Shown here: in pieces, positions 1 through 9,397 of the stretch
Position numbering within the stretch: position 1 is the stretch's first letter
How the letters are laid out: every line of letters begins with the position of its first letter
Assembly: GCA_965237405.1 (NCBI GenBank)
Contig: OZ250139.1
Coordinates: 1,116,001-1,180,000, forward strand
Direction: 5' to 3'
Length of the DNA: 64,000 nucleotides
DNA from: CAUZIB01 sp963663925
Lineage (GTDB): Bacteria > Acidobacteriota > Vicinamibacteria > Vicinamibacterales > UBA8438
Program-made: the position numbers and the translations under genes
The notes under the pieces: model-generated
The model's database searches: none
Told to the model about the DNA's origin: nothing
Seen by the model: the letters and a program-made list of their open reading frames with translations, nothing else

Positions 1-925
1 TAGTAAAGAGGGTGCCATCCTCTCTTAAAGAGCCGTAGTTTTCGTCACCCTCGTCCTTGATCCAGTCGCCGGCGCCCCAGAAAATGAAATGACCTCGCCA
101 CCCACGCTTCTCAGCGGAGAGCCGAGCAAATACCCCATGCCCATGTCGCGTGGCGCCAAGGTCGTCTCGGTTAGGGACATTACGTGCAAACAGCGCGTAG
201 CCTTCAATTGCTGTCCGGTCGAAGAATCCCAACGACGGTTCGAATACGATCCCCGGGCCAGCCGCCCAACTGTCACGGACCGGCCCGCTGGCGAACAGCT
301 GACCGCCCTCGTGCACGAAGTGAACTTGATATGCTACCGATATTGGCGAACCCGATCGAATCGACGCTCGTCCATTCAGCCCACCGTCGAACCGCTCGCG
401 ATGACTGGCCGTGTTTAGATCCTGCCAGTTGATCCACCAGTCTTGCTTGAATCCTGGGTAATTCACCGTCCACTGCAGTCCAGCCTCGTAGGGTCGCGTG
501 AACGCCAACGTCTCCGTCTGTAGCGGTGGCAATAAGCCATGAGGTCCAGCCCCGTCAAGCCCCAGATCGGCAAGTCGTTCGTTCGTGTCGAGCGTTCCAA
601 TGACAAACTGTTGGTGGTCACCGCGCAGAATCAACGAGAACACGGGCCGAACCGTCTCGGCAAATTGCTCAGACCCGAAACGGTGATTTACGAACACACC
701 ACCGGAAAAGGTCACCGCGTCATTGAGGTCTACATCTAGGGCGATAGTGGCGGCTGCCCCAAACAGCGTCTCGCCATCGCGGAACGGATTAAAGAACTCC
801 GTATTGTCTCCATAGAGCGTCACGTCCGTCCGAAGCCTCACGTCCTCTTGGGCTGAGGCAGACTGGGCTATCAGATGGACGGCGAACATGCCGACCAGCA
901 CTGCTCGAAAAGCTTTGCCTGGCAT
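1..925 (-). CDS. Secreted outer-membrane-like protein, 3' end outside window
   Basis: An open frame starts at the ATG at 923-925 and runs off the left edge without a stop, giving about 308 residues. It begins with a clear signal peptide (MPGKAFRAVLVGMFAVHLIA, cleavage near QSASAQ). The mature part alternates polar and aromatic residues in short stretches (TDVTLYGDNTEFFNPF, VTFSGGVFVNHRF, HFIFWGAGDWIKDE), which suggests an outer-membrane beta-barrel or barrel-associated protein. I do not recognise the family. It is transcribed divergently from the SEL1 gene. The C-terminus is missing, so a final aromatic residue typical of barrels cannot be tested. Confidence 0.7.
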   Translation of the reverse strand, partial: MPGKAFRAVLVGMFAVHLIAQSASAQEDVRLRTDVTLYGDNTEFFNPFRDGETLFGAAATIALDVDLNDAVTFSGGVFVNHRFGSEQFAETVRPVFSLILRGDHQQFVIGTLDTNERLADLGLDGAGPHGLLPPLQTETLAFTRPYEAGLQWTVNYPGFKQDWWINWQDLNTASHRERFDGGLNGRASIRSGSPISVAYQVHFVHEGGQLFASGPVRDSWAAGPGIVFEPSLGFFDRTAIEGYALFARNVPNRDDLGATRHGHGVFARLSAEKRGWRGHFIFWGAGDWIKDEGDENYGSLREDGTLFT

Positions 926-1014
926 GTGACCCGGCATTATACCTGTCACCAAGGACGGACCTGGCCCACCAGGGGGACCGTAGCGTCCACGTGCGGTATG
1001 CTGATTATCTGAGC

Positions 1015-3117
1015 ATGCACGACCTCTTTTTGATATCAGTCGGGATCTTGGGGTGGCTCGTCGTCCCCTACGGACTGGAGTCGTCGCCTCTTCAGGTGTC
1101 AGGTCAGGCTGACCTGGACATTGCTACCGTTCAAGCGCAGGCAGAACAAGGTGATGCCGATAATCAGTGGCGTCTCGGAACCCTGTACGAGATGGGCGTT
1201 GATGAACTTTCCCAAGACTTCACTGAAGCCGCTCGATGGTTTCGTCGCGCGGCCAACCAGGGCCACGCCCTCGGGCAGCTCAGTCTCGGGGTGATGTACG
1301 TCGATGGCCGAGGGGTCCTGCAGGATGACGCGCAAGCAGTCCGCTGGCTTCAACTAGCGGCGGAGCAAGACAACCCGATCGCGCAGACGATCTTTGCGGG
1401 ACTGTACGCCGAGGGCCGGGGGGTTCCGAAGGACGACGAGGAAGCGATACGCTGGTATCTCGTAGCGGCGGACCAGGGCGAAGTCGTGGCGCAGTACAGC
1501 CTCGCCGGATTCTATGCACAGGGCCGCGGCATCGAAGTCGACCTCTCCGAAGCAATTCGCTGGCTCCGTCTTGCGGCGGATCAAGGGTACGCTCTCGCAC
1601 AAAGAGGCCTTGGGCTCATGTACCGCGACGGCCGGGGTGTCCCACAGAGTACCACCGAGGCAGTCCGCTGGCTTCGTCTTGCGGCGGCTCAAGGCGACTC
1701 TACCGCACGAACTAGCCTCGAAGACCTGTCAGTCGAACCTAGCACCGTTCCGGTACACAAGACCGAAGTTGTGCGCCGGATCAGACTCAAGGCCGAGAGG
1801 GGGAATGCTGTCGCGCAGAGAAGCCTTGGGGTCATGTACCGCGAGGGCCAAGAACTTCCGCAGGACAACGAGGAGGCGGTCCGCTGGTTCCGCCTCGCCG
1901 CGAATCAAGGAGACTCACTTGCGCAGGTTAGCCTCGGCTTCATGTACCTCGATGGCCGCGGTGTCCTCCAGGACGACACGGTAGCAGCTTCTTGGTATCG
2001 GCTCGCGGCGGAGCAAGGAAACGTTGCTGCGCAAATAGCTCTCGCGAGCATGTATCGTGACGGACTTGGTGTCCCTGCGGACGACACCGAGGCGATCCGT
2101 TGGTATCGGCTGGCGGCCGAGCAAGGCAACGGCGTTGCTCAGATTAACCTCGGGATTATGTACCGTGACGGCGACGGTGTCCCGCCAGACCACGCCGAAG
2201 CAGTTCATTGGTATCGACTCGCAGCGGAGCAAGGAAACGCCTTCGCACAAACGAGCCTCGGGAGCATGTACGCCGACGGCCTCGGTGTCCCACAGGACGA
2301 CGCGGAAGCGGTTCGCTGGCATCGGTCTGCCGCAGAGCAAGGGAACGCCATTGCGCAAGCGAGCCTCGGGAGCATGTACCTTGAAGGCCGAGGTGTCCCC
2401 GAGGACGATACGGAGGCGGTCCGGTGGTATCACCTCTCGGCGCAACAAGGGTACCCACCTGCGCAGGCAAGCCTCGGCGGCATGTATGCCGAGGGCCGCG
2501 GTGTCCCACAGGATGATGTCGAAGCCGTCCACTGGTATCGCCTTGGAGCAGAGCAGGGCGACACCGTCGCTCAAGGAGACCTCGGGTACATGTACGCCCA
2601 GGGCCGGGGTATCCAGCGGGATGATGCGGAAGCGGTCCGCTGGCTACGCCTCGCGGCAGAACAGGGCGATCCAATCGCAGAGTACAACCTTCAGGGCATG
2701 TATAGGGAAGGCCGAGCCATCCCCGCGGACGACACGGAAGCGGCCTCCTGGAATCGCCTGGCAGCTGAGGACGGGAACGCCACTGCGCAGACAAACCTCG
2801 CGCTTATGTACCTCGAAGGCCGGGGTGTTCCCCAGGACGCCACGGAGGCAGTCCGCTGGTTTCGCCTGTCAGCGAATCAGGGAAACGCGCGCGCGCAGTA
2901 CAACCTCGGCGTTCTATATGCGGATGGCCGGGGTATTGGAAAGAACGACATCGCCGCCCACCTCTGGTTCGACGTTGCCGCCTCTGTATCCAGTGACGTG
3001 AGCGAGGACGCGCTCGCTGCCCGAGATGTCGTCTCGAAGCGACTAACCGAAAGCCAACGAGCCGAAGCGGAACGCTTGGCAGCAGAATGGCGCGGCACGC
3101 ACCCGCGAGAGCCGTGA
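1015..3117 (+). CDS. SEL1-repeat (TPR-like) protein with 17 repeats
   Basis: This 700-residue protein is almost entirely SEL1-type repeats of 36 residues with the pattern A-x-LG-x-MY-x-G-GVPQDD-EAVRWYRLAAEQG. I count 17 units, of which the sixth is degenerate (VVRRIRLKAERG). An N-terminal hydrophobic stretch (LFLISVGILGWLVVPYGL) is a signal peptide or membrane anchor, so the repeats should lie outside the cytoplasm. SEL1 proteins act as scaffolds for protein-protein contacts; the partner is unknown here. The ATG at 1015 is chosen because it puts the hydrophobic segment at the start. A GTG at 991 preceded by AGGGGGA is the alternative. A single-repeat remnant lies at 20,185. Confidence 0.9.
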   Translation: MHDLFLISVGILGWLVVPYGLESSPLQVSGQADLDIATVQAQAEQGDADNQWRLGTLYEMGVDELSQDFTEAARWFRRAANQGHALGQLSLGVMYVDGRGVLQDDAQAVRWLQLAAEQDNPIAQTIFAGLYAEGRGVPKDDEEAIRWYLVAADQGEVVAQYSLAGFYAQGRGIEVDLSEAIRWLRLAADQGYALAQRGLGLMYRDGRGVPQSTTEAVRWLRLAAAQGDSTARTSLEDLSVEPSTVPVHKTEVVRRIRLKAERGNAVAQRSLGVMYREGQELPQDNEEAVRWFRLAANQGDSLAQVSLGFMYLDGRGVLQDDTVAASWYRLAAEQGNVAAQIALASMYRDGLGVPADDTEAIRWYRLAAEQGNGVAQINLGIMYRDGDGVPPDHAEAVHWYRLAAEQGNAFAQTSLGSMYADGLGVPQDDAEAVRWHRSAAEQGNAIAQASLGSMYLEGRGVPEDDTEAVRWYHLSAQQGYPPAQASLGGMYAEGRGVPQDDVEAVHWYRLGAEQGDTVAQGDLGYMYAQGRGIQRDDAEAVRWLRLAAEQGDPIAEYNLQGMYREGRAIPADDTEAASWNRLAAEDGNATAQTNLALMYLEGRGVPQDATEAVRWFRLSANQGNARAQYNLGVLYADGRGIGKNDIAAHLWFDVAASVSSDVSEDALAARDVVSKRLTESQRAEAERLAAEWRGTHPREP

Positions 3118-3322
3118 CACCCTAAAGCATGCTACCGGAAGTGGGTGTCAGATTTCCGTGCTACACGCCAGTTAGCTGGCGAGACGACGCGTGCGAGAAA
3201 CGTTTACCTCAGTTGGTCATCAGAACGCCAGTCCGCTGTCAAGAACCTTAAACCGGTCAAGAGCTCTCTGCAAAACGGTATTAAACCACGACATTCTTCG
3301 CCGTCCCTAAATCGAAGCAGCC
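3118..3322. other. Intergenic, no gene seen
   Basis: The stretch separates the SEL1 gene from the convergently transcribed secreted gene. A frame at 3145-3375 has no recognisable product and overlaps the end of the real gene on the other strand. No obvious hairpin terminator was seen. Confidence 0.5.
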
Positions 3323-4366
3323 CTAAGGCGCCTGTTGCAATGCCTCTCGGGCATCAAGCACACGTTCACCGCTAAGCGCGTTTCGTACCGCCCAGTTCCC
3401 CTCGTGACAGGCGTATTCGTAAATCTCGTAATCGGGATACCGCGTTAAGGGCATTTGAATCGTAAACGGTTCCGTGAACACGTTTGGATCGGTGACCGTG
3501 ACTCGCCACAGAATTGTGTCCTCAGAAACCCGCTGGTATCGTTCGACAACGTGGAGCCGTTCGCTCGTAGGGATACCTTTAAGCCTCCTGCCGGCCGAAC
3601 TTGAGGCAATCCAACCGCGATTCGTGAAGTTCTTCGTTTCAACCACAAGTGTGTCGCCTTCCCAATGCGCCCGCGCGTCGCCCATCCACAACTTGATGGA
3701 GGGATCAACGAACGACCGATCGGACAACGGAATAATTCGAACATCATGAATCATCTCGTGGTGAATAGCGACATGATCCGAACTCTGCACAATTCGATAA
3801 GCATTGTTATAACCGGCCTGAAGCATAGACCCGGGAACTCCTCGTGACAGACAACGATCCCACACGCTCATGTTCAGATAGTTGTCACCGTTCCGCTCAA
3901 GGTTGTACTGCTTGGCCGCAATCGCCCATTTCTTGATTCGAGCCCTGCCGCCAGGCGGGTCTACGATCAATGAAGTTTGCCCAGTTGAGAGCACAGTGTC
4001 CCCAGAATCGAGCCAGTGGGAGTTGTAACCACCAATCGATCCACCGACCGGTAACGACTCGACTCGGATTTTACTCGGTGCATTAGCCCTCACAGTCCGC
4101 TCAGCCCGTTGGGACTCCAGCCTCGAGATCTCCTCCACCGAGAGGAACGCTTTCCCTGCGGCCGACTCGGGACGCTCCATCGGTGTAATAGTCTTGTTGC
4201 CCCACATGCCCTGCAGGTCCGGGTGTCCGTCCGACGTAAGCGGCATGGTCCAGTTAGGGTCAATGACACGTTCGACCTGCGCAACTGCCGTCGGGACAAT
4301 TGCAATTGCGCACGTCACGATAAAACCAGTAATCGTGAGTAGCCAACGGGCAAAAGAAGTCCGCAT
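3323..4366 (-). CDS. Secreted protein of the PDLQGVW/CHEGNY family (paralogue 1 of 5)
   Basis: The 347-residue protein has a signal peptide (RWLLTITGFIVTCAIAIV, cleavage near TAVAQ). It carries the landmarks shared by five genes in this window: HPDLQGMW near residue 48, TPMERPE, SLIVDPPGGR near 135, WDRCLSRGVP, a YNN near 180, a WEGDTLVVETKNF block near 235 and EYACHEGNW near the C-terminus. The family is common in Acidobacteriota and marine bacteria but I know of no tested function. The conserved acidic, aromatic and Cys-His residues hint at a binding or catalytic site. AAGGAG precedes the ATG. It lies directly downstream of paralogue 2 on the same strand. Confidence 0.88.
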   Translation of the reverse strand: MRTSFARWLLTITGFIVTCAIAIVPTAVAQVERVIDPNWTMPLTSDGHPDLQGMWGNKTITPMERPESAAGKAFLSVEEISRLESQRAERTVRANAPSKIRVESLPVGGSIGGYNSHWLDSGDTVLSTGQTSLIVDPPGGRARIKKWAIAAKQYNLERNGDNYLNMSVWDRCLSRGVPGSMLQAGYNNAYRIVQSSDHVAIHHEMIHDVRIIPLSDRSFVDPSIKLWMGDARAHWEGDTLVVETKNFTNRGWIASSSAGRRLKGIPTSERLHVVERYQRVSEDTILWRVTVTDPNVFTEPFTIQMPLTRYPDYEIYEYACHEGNWAVRNALSGERVLDAREALQQAP

Positions 4367-4444
4367 AGCAAAGCTCCTTCCTTTCCGGTCCTCTCAGTAG
4401 CTCAACTAACCAAAAGCGAAAACCACACCAAGACCACTGGCGCC

Positions 4445-5488
4445 CTAGGGCACTGTGTCATCGGCCAGAGAGTCCCTGATCGCCGCGGCGGCGAGAATGA
4501 TGGGCAGACTGTAGTTCCCCTCATGACAGGCAAATTCGTAGATCAGGTATGGGTTCAGCCGCATCGGTAGTTCGTACGTCCACGGTTGGGTCCACATACC
4601 CGGGTCGTGGACGGTAACTCGATAAATTAGGACATCTGGTGACGCCCGAATGAAACGTTCTGTCAACTGCATCTCGGGAGTCGTCCGCCCGCCCATAAAG
4701 GTCGTTTCACGACGGAAATTTGTCGTCTTGACAACGAGCGTGTCACCCTCCCAGTAGCCACGTGAGTCACCGGCCAATTGACGTATGTCGAGGTGTGGGC
4801 GTCCATCGAGTGGCACAACGCGAAAGTCATGAACCATCTCGGTAAAAATGACCACCGTGTCTGGGGTCTGAAACAGTTGCATGTTGTTGTTGTACCCACC
4901 CGGAAATATCGGCGGCCCGGCATTGAAACCCGCAATGCAACGCGCCTGGAGACTGTTGTGGCCCATATTTTCGACCCATCCGCCAGGGGTAGGCTCATGG
5001 TTCTGGAGGCCTAAGTCTTTCCGGGCCTGATTCTCCCCGTCCCATTTACTCTTGGCTTCCAGCTTCATCGGTGGCCTTCGCCCGTTCGGTGGATCGATAA
5101 CGAGCGAAGTGCGGAGGGTCGGGACCGCTGAAGTTCCCTGGTCGAACAAGTGACGATTAAAGGACCCTGGACCTCCGTCAACACCCCGATCCACATTCCC
5201 ACTGGGATCAACCTCTGTCCGCCGAGAGGGTCGATTATTGATCTCAGTCTGCCGGTCAATCCGTGCCTGTTCGAGTTCTGCCGCCTCTTCCTTAGTCAAA
5301 AACTCTCGGTCGCCAAGATCGTCCGGTCTATTTAATGGCGTGACGCCCCTCCGAAAATCCCAGACACCCTGCAGATCCGGCTTGCCCCAGGCGGTCCGCG
5401 GCACGTCCTCCTGCGCGAAAATCGAGATTTGAGCTAATATTGCGAATACCGTGACCATCAATGAGCCTGCGAGATAACGAACTACCAT
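4445..5488 (-). CDS. Secreted protein of the PDLQGVW/CHEGNY family (paralogue 2 of 5)
   Basis: The start at 5488 is preferred over the GTG at 5494 because AGGAGG lies six bases upstream. The signal peptide is VVRYLAGSLMVTVFAILAQI, cleaved near SIFAQ. Family landmarks are KPDLQGVWDF, SLVIDPPNGR, an RCIAGFNAGPP segment followed by GYNNNMQLFQT, TEMVHDFRVVPLDGR, YWEGDTLVVKT and YEFACHEGNYS. It is closer to paralogue 3 (which shares the FNAGPP and YNNNMQLFQT segments) than to paralogue 1. It sits 78 bp upstream of paralogue 1, so the two may be co-transcribed. The mature protein should be periplasmic or exported; function is unknown. Confidence 0.88.
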   Translation of the reverse strand: MVVRYLAGSLMVTVFAILAQISIFAQEDVPRTAWGKPDLQGVWDFRRGVTPLNRPDDLGDREFLTKEEAAELEQARIDRQTEINNRPSRRTEVDPSGNVDRGVDGGPGSFNRHLFDQGTSAVPTLRTSLVIDPPNGRRPPMKLEAKSKWDGENQARKDLGLQNHEPTPGGWVENMGHNSLQARCIAGFNAGPPIFPGGYNNNMQLFQTPDTVVIFTEMVHDFRVVPLDGRPHLDIRQLAGDSRGYWEGDTLVVKTTNFRRETTFMGGRTTPEMQLTERFIRASPDVLIYRVTVHDPGMWTQPWTYELPMRLNPYLIYEFACHEGNYSLPIILAAAAIRDSLADDTVP

Positions 5489-5604
5489 GTACACCCTCCT
5501 CAGAAAGCGTTATAGGGTCAGAAACGTCACGCAAGAGTCTAATTAAATCGAACCAGTCGGGCGAATCGAGGATTTGAGGTATCTTATCTCCACTGCACGG
5601 GACT

Positions 5605-8022
5605 ATGGCTATAACGGCGTTGCGGACCTATAAGCGGGGAGGCCGTTCGACACAGATCGCGAGCATCGGCCTGTTCGTCATGCTCTTGTCCTGGACTGCC
5701 GCTGGACGCCCGCTGGCCCAACAACCCACCCACACTGATCCTCTGAGCTTGGCTGATGGAGAAATTTTCGTCAAGCAGTACTGCACCAGTTGCCACAGCA
5801 ATCGTTTGAGACGTGGAGGCCTTGTGTTGGAGGGTCTCGACCTTGCCGACGTCGGCGCTGATACTCAAATCTGGGAAAAAGTGGTTATGAAAATACGGAC
5901 GGGCTTGATGCCTCCCGTCGGTGCCCGAAGGCCCGATGACTCGTCCTACGACGGGTTTCGGATTTGGCTATCGGGTGAGCTGGACCGTGCGGCAGTCGAG
6001 GATCCTAATCCTGGATCTACCCCGTTCTTCCATCGCCTCAATCGCAACGAATATCAAAACGCCGTTCGCGATCTTCTCCGCGTCGATATCGACGCCGCAC
6101 GTTTTCTCCCGGCCGACGATTCGAGTCATGGTTTCGACAATATGGCGGGCACGTTACGCGTGTCCCCATTGCTGATGGAGCGTTATCTGGCGGCCGCAAA
6201 AACCATCAGTCGCTTGGCCATTGGGAACACGCCATCATTTGACAGCCGGATCTATTACGTGGGTACCGAGGCAGAGCGTCGCGTCCGAACTACGGTAATC
6301 CCGCTGGGGGCCGAAGGCGGAACCGCGATTCGTCATTATTTCCCGACAAAAGGCGAGTACGAGGTGACGGTTTCACTTGAGCGGACGAATCGACCTGGAG
6401 CCCTGCGAACCAAGGTCGTACACATAGAACGCCAGTTGGAAATCACCATTGACGGCGAACAGGTCGGACTCTTCACGGTCGGGAAGCCAGAACGTGGGAT
6501 GACGGACCCTCCGAAGTTCCAGATCCGGGCTCCGGTAACCGGCGGCGAACGCACGGTCGCCGCGCGCTTCTACAAAATGCCGCTGAATCTCGTCGGCGGC
6601 ATCCGGGAACCGCTCGTAAACCAACGCGGAGAGGGCGATATCCCTGGGTCGAGCGGATCAGTACCCCGCTTATCGTCCCTCGTGATCGAAGGCCCCTATA
6701 ACGCAGACCGTCCCGGCGATACGCCCAGTCGGCGCGAGATCTTGGTCTGTGAGCCGGAATCGCCAGCCCAGGACGAATCGTGTGCGCATACGATTCTTTC
6801 GAGGCTGGCTCGACGCGCATTTCGCGGCACCGGAACCAACGAAGACGTCCAGTCGCTCCTCCACTCGTATACCCAAGCTCGCACCGACAGCGGCACCTTT
6901 GAAGCCGGTATCGAGTTCGCCATTCGAAGGCTGCTCGTCAGCCCAAACTTTCTCTTCCGCATTGAGGCCGATCCGAAATCGTTGATTCCCGGCCCGCGTT
7001 CGGTAAGCGATATTGAGATGGCGTCGCGGCTTTCCTTCTTTTTGTGGAGCAGCATTCCGGACGAACCGCTGTTAACTGCCGCCGAGCAGGGTCGGCTCCA
7101 GGCACCACAGGAAATTGAGCGCCAAGTTCGGCGAATGCTCGCTGACTCTCGCTCGCAAGCCTTAACATCAAATTTTGCAAGCCAATGGCTGGAACTGCGC
7201 AGCCTCGCGTTCTACAAACCTAGCGAACCGCTCAGCTTTTTCTACGATGAGTCACTTCGAGACAGTCTGCAGCGCGAGACCGAGCTGTTTTTCGACTATG
7301 TCATCAGGAAAGACCGACCTGTTTCCGAACTGCTCACGGCACGATACACCTTCCTAAACAAACGCTTGGCAGACCATTACGGTATTTCGGGCGTGCAGCA
7401 CCCAGACCTTCGGCGTGTCGATCTTCCAGCGGACAGTCCACGTGGTGGGTTGCTCGGGCACGGAAGCCTACTCGCCATTACATCTCACCCGGACCGCACG
7501 TCGCCGGTCCTTCGCGGAAAGTGGGTGATGACGAACCTGTTCGGCACTCCCCCCTCACCACCGCCACCAAATATTCCAGCCCTCGAGGATGAGGAACCGT
7601 TCGTGAAAGCGCCGACGCTACGCGAGCAGTTAAGCGCACACCGTGCCAACCCGGCTTGTGCGAGCTGTCATACTATGATCGATCCGCCTGGATTCGCGCT
7701 TGAGCACTTCGACGCGATCGGGCGTTGGCGCGATCGCGACGACTCCTGGAATACGATCGATAGCTCAGCGGTGTTGCCGGACGGAACGGAGATCGGGGGA
7801 GTTGAAGACCTGAAAGAGGCGCTCGTCCATAAACCGGAACGCTTTGCGACCACGGTCGTGGAGCGGCTTCTCACCTACGCACTCGGCCGCGGACTTGAGC
7901 ACTATGATGCGCCGAGTGTTCGAAAGATCGTATCGGAGTCGGCAAAGGACGGATATCGCATCCAGTCATTGATCGTGAACGTGGCAAAGAGCTATCCATT
8001 CGTAACGCGCAGCGGGCAATAG
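5605..8022 (+). CDS. DUF1592/DUF1588-type multidomain cytochrome c (planctomycete-cytochrome architecture)
   Basis: The 805-residue secreted protein has an N-terminal hydrophobic segment (IGLFVMLLSWTAAGRPL), then a haem motif CTSCH near residue 59. It follows the usual order of this family: DUF1587 (NRNEYQNAVRDLLRVDI near 150), a beta-rich middle, DUF1595 (SRLARRAFRGTG near 400), DUF1592 (AIRRLLVSPNFLFRIE near 440), DUF1588 (RGGLLGHGSLLAITSHPDRT near 615, with a second CxxCH, CASCH, near 690) and DUF1585 (ERLLTYALGRGLEHYD near 755). The biochemical role is unproven; the haem sites suggest periplasmic redox chemistry. A DUF1552 gene follows 26 bp later and an ankyrin gene after that, so the three form an operon. 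Confidence 0.92.
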   Translation: MAITALRTYKRGGRSTQIASIGLFVMLLSWTAAGRPLAQQPTHTDPLSLADGEIFVKQYCTSCHSNRLRRGGLVLEGLDLADVGADTQIWEKVVMKIRTGLMPPVGARRPDDSSYDGFRIWLSGELDRAAVEDPNPGSTPFFHRLNRNEYQNAVRDLLRVDIDAARFLPADDSSHGFDNMAGTLRVSPLLMERYLAAAKTISRLAIGNTPSFDSRIYYVGTEAERRVRTTVIPLGAEGGTAIRHYFPTKGEYEVTVSLERTNRPGALRTKVVHIERQLEITIDGEQVGLFTVGKPERGMTDPPKFQIRAPVTGGERTVAARFYKMPLNLVGGIREPLVNQRGEGDIPGSSGSVPRLSSLVIEGPYNADRPGDTPSRREILVCEPESPAQDESCAHTILSRLARRAFRGTGTNEDVQSLLHSYTQARTDSGTFEAGIEFAIRRLLVSPNFLFRIEADPKSLIPGPRSVSDIEMASRLSFFLWSSIPDEPLLTAAEQGRLQAPQEIERQVRRMLADSRSQALTSNFASQWLELRSLAFYKPSEPLSFFYDESLRDSLQRETELFFDYVIRKDRPVSELLTARYTFLNKRLADHYGISGVQHPDLRRVDLPADSPRGGLLGHGSLLAITSHPDRTSPVLRGKWVMTNLFGTPPSPPPPNIPALEDEEPFVKAPTLREQLSAHRANPACASCHTMIDPPGFALEHFDAIGRWRDRDDSWNTIDSSAVLPDGTEIGGVEDLKEALVHKPERFATTVVERLLTYALGRGLEHYDAPSVRKIVSESAKDGYRIQSLIVNVAKSYPFVTRSGQ

Positions 8023-8048
8023 GTGCAATCTAGGACGGGAGCTGATTG

Positions 8049-9371
8049 ATGATCATCACGAAGAAGTCACTCGCGCGACGGACATTCCTGCGAGGTGTCG
8101 GAGCCACGATTGCACTGCCCTTTCTGGATGCGATGGTCCCAGCCTTGAACGGGGCTACTGCCGCCAAGCCGGTGCCACGCCTCGGCTTTTTCTATGTACC
8201 GAATGGAATCTACCCGCCAGATTTTCACCCAGCCGGCAATGGTGGTACCAACTTTACTTTTTCGCCCGTGCTGCTCCCGTTGGAACCGGTCCGTGAACAT
8301 GTCACCGTCCTGTCCGGCCTTTGCAATCTCAACACCGGTGGTGGAGGTCATACGACTGGAAATTCGGGGTGGCTTAACGGCACGCCATCGAAAAAAACTG
8401 AGGGTTCCGATATCAGTGCTGGGAAAACGCTCGATCAGTACGCGGCGGACACCCTTGGCGCCGCCACCATCCTACGTTCACTAGAACTCACGACCGAATC
8501 GAGCATCGTCGCTGGTCTCTGCGAACTTGGATATAGCTGCACGTATCGAAACTCGACATCGTGGCTTACGCCCACCACGCCGCTTCCGCACGAAAACAAT
8601 CCACGTTTGGTATTCGAACGCCTCTTCGGGAGCGAAGCCACCCCGGCTGCCCGGGCGCGAGAGCTCGCGAACGACCGGAGCATTTTGGATGCGGTCAGCG
8701 AGGAAATGACACGGCTGCAACGCCGCCTCGGTATCGGCGACCAACGCATGGTCAACGACTACATGAGCTCGATTCGCGATGTCGAGGTTCGCATTCAGAG
8801 AATCGAAGGAAATCAAGAAAATGCGGTGGCTGCAAATTTCATGCAGCCCGTCGGCATTCCCGATGATTTTCGGGAACACGTACAACTCCTATTCGACCTG
8901 TTGTGGGTCGCCTACCAGGGTGATATAACCCGCGTTAGCTGCACTCAGCTCTCCCGGGAGAACAGCGCGAGGACGTATCCCTGGATCGGCGTCAACAGCG
9001 GACACCATGGCATCACCCATCATGGTCACGATCCCGTCAAGATCGCGAATGTGGTCAAGATCGACACCTATCACGTGTCGCTCTTCCGCGATTTCATCCA
9101 GAAAATGCGAGACACGCCAGACGGTGACGGCTCTCTCCTCGACCATTCCATCCTCGTCTACGGAAGCGGCCTCGGGGACGGCAACATCCATAGCATGAGC
9201 AACCTCCCCCTCGTCGTGGCAGGAGGGGGTGTAGGAAACCTCAAGGGCGGACGCCACCTGAAGTATTCGTCGGACACGCCATTGATGAACGCCGGGCTAA
9301 CATTGCTAGATAAGGTCGGCGTACACCTTGACAGCATCGGTGACAGCACCGGGCGTCTTAGCAACCTCTGA
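8049..9371 (+). CDS. DUF1552 family protein, Tat-exported
   Basis: The 440-residue protein starts at the ATG at 8049, with GGGAG seven bases upstream; the TTG just before it is not needed. The N-terminus has a twin-arginine motif (ARRTFLRG) followed by a hydrophobic stretch, so export in folded form is expected. The body matches the DUF1552 family: FYVPNGIYPPDFHP early, a long helical middle, HHGITHHGHD near 325, and an SGLGDGNIHS segment near 375. The histidine cluster could bind metal. Genes of this family are typically encoded next to DUF1592/DUF1588 cytochromes, as here. The specific reaction is unknown. Confidence 0.92.
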   Translation: MIITKKSLARRTFLRGVGATIALPFLDAMVPALNGATAAKPVPRLGFFYVPNGIYPPDFHPAGNGGTNFTFSPVLLPLEPVREHVTVLSGLCNLNTGGGGHTTGNSGWLNGTPSKKTEGSDISAGKTLDQYAADTLGAATILRSLELTTESSIVAGLCELGYSCTYRNSTSWLTPTTPLPHENNPRLVFERLFGSEATPAARARELANDRSILDAVSEEMTRLQRRLGIGDQRMVNDYMSSIRDVEVRIQRIEGNQENAVAANFMQPVGIPDDFREHVQLLFDLLWVAYQGDITRVSCTQLSRENSARTYPWIGVNSGHHGITHHGHDPVKIANVVKIDTYHVSLFRDFIQKMRDTPDGDGSLLDHSILVYGSGLGDGNIHSMSNLPLVVAGGGVGNLKGGRHLKYSSDTPLMNAGLTLLDKVGVHLDSIGDSTGRLSNL

Positions 9372-9397
9372 TTCACGCAAGCGGGAGAGCTTCCGGT

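Noticed and set aside
1514..3001. Long frames on both strands within the SEL1 gene
   Set aside because: They are shadows made by the regular repeat structure and high GC content; translations are Arg/Ser/Pro-rich with no family content.
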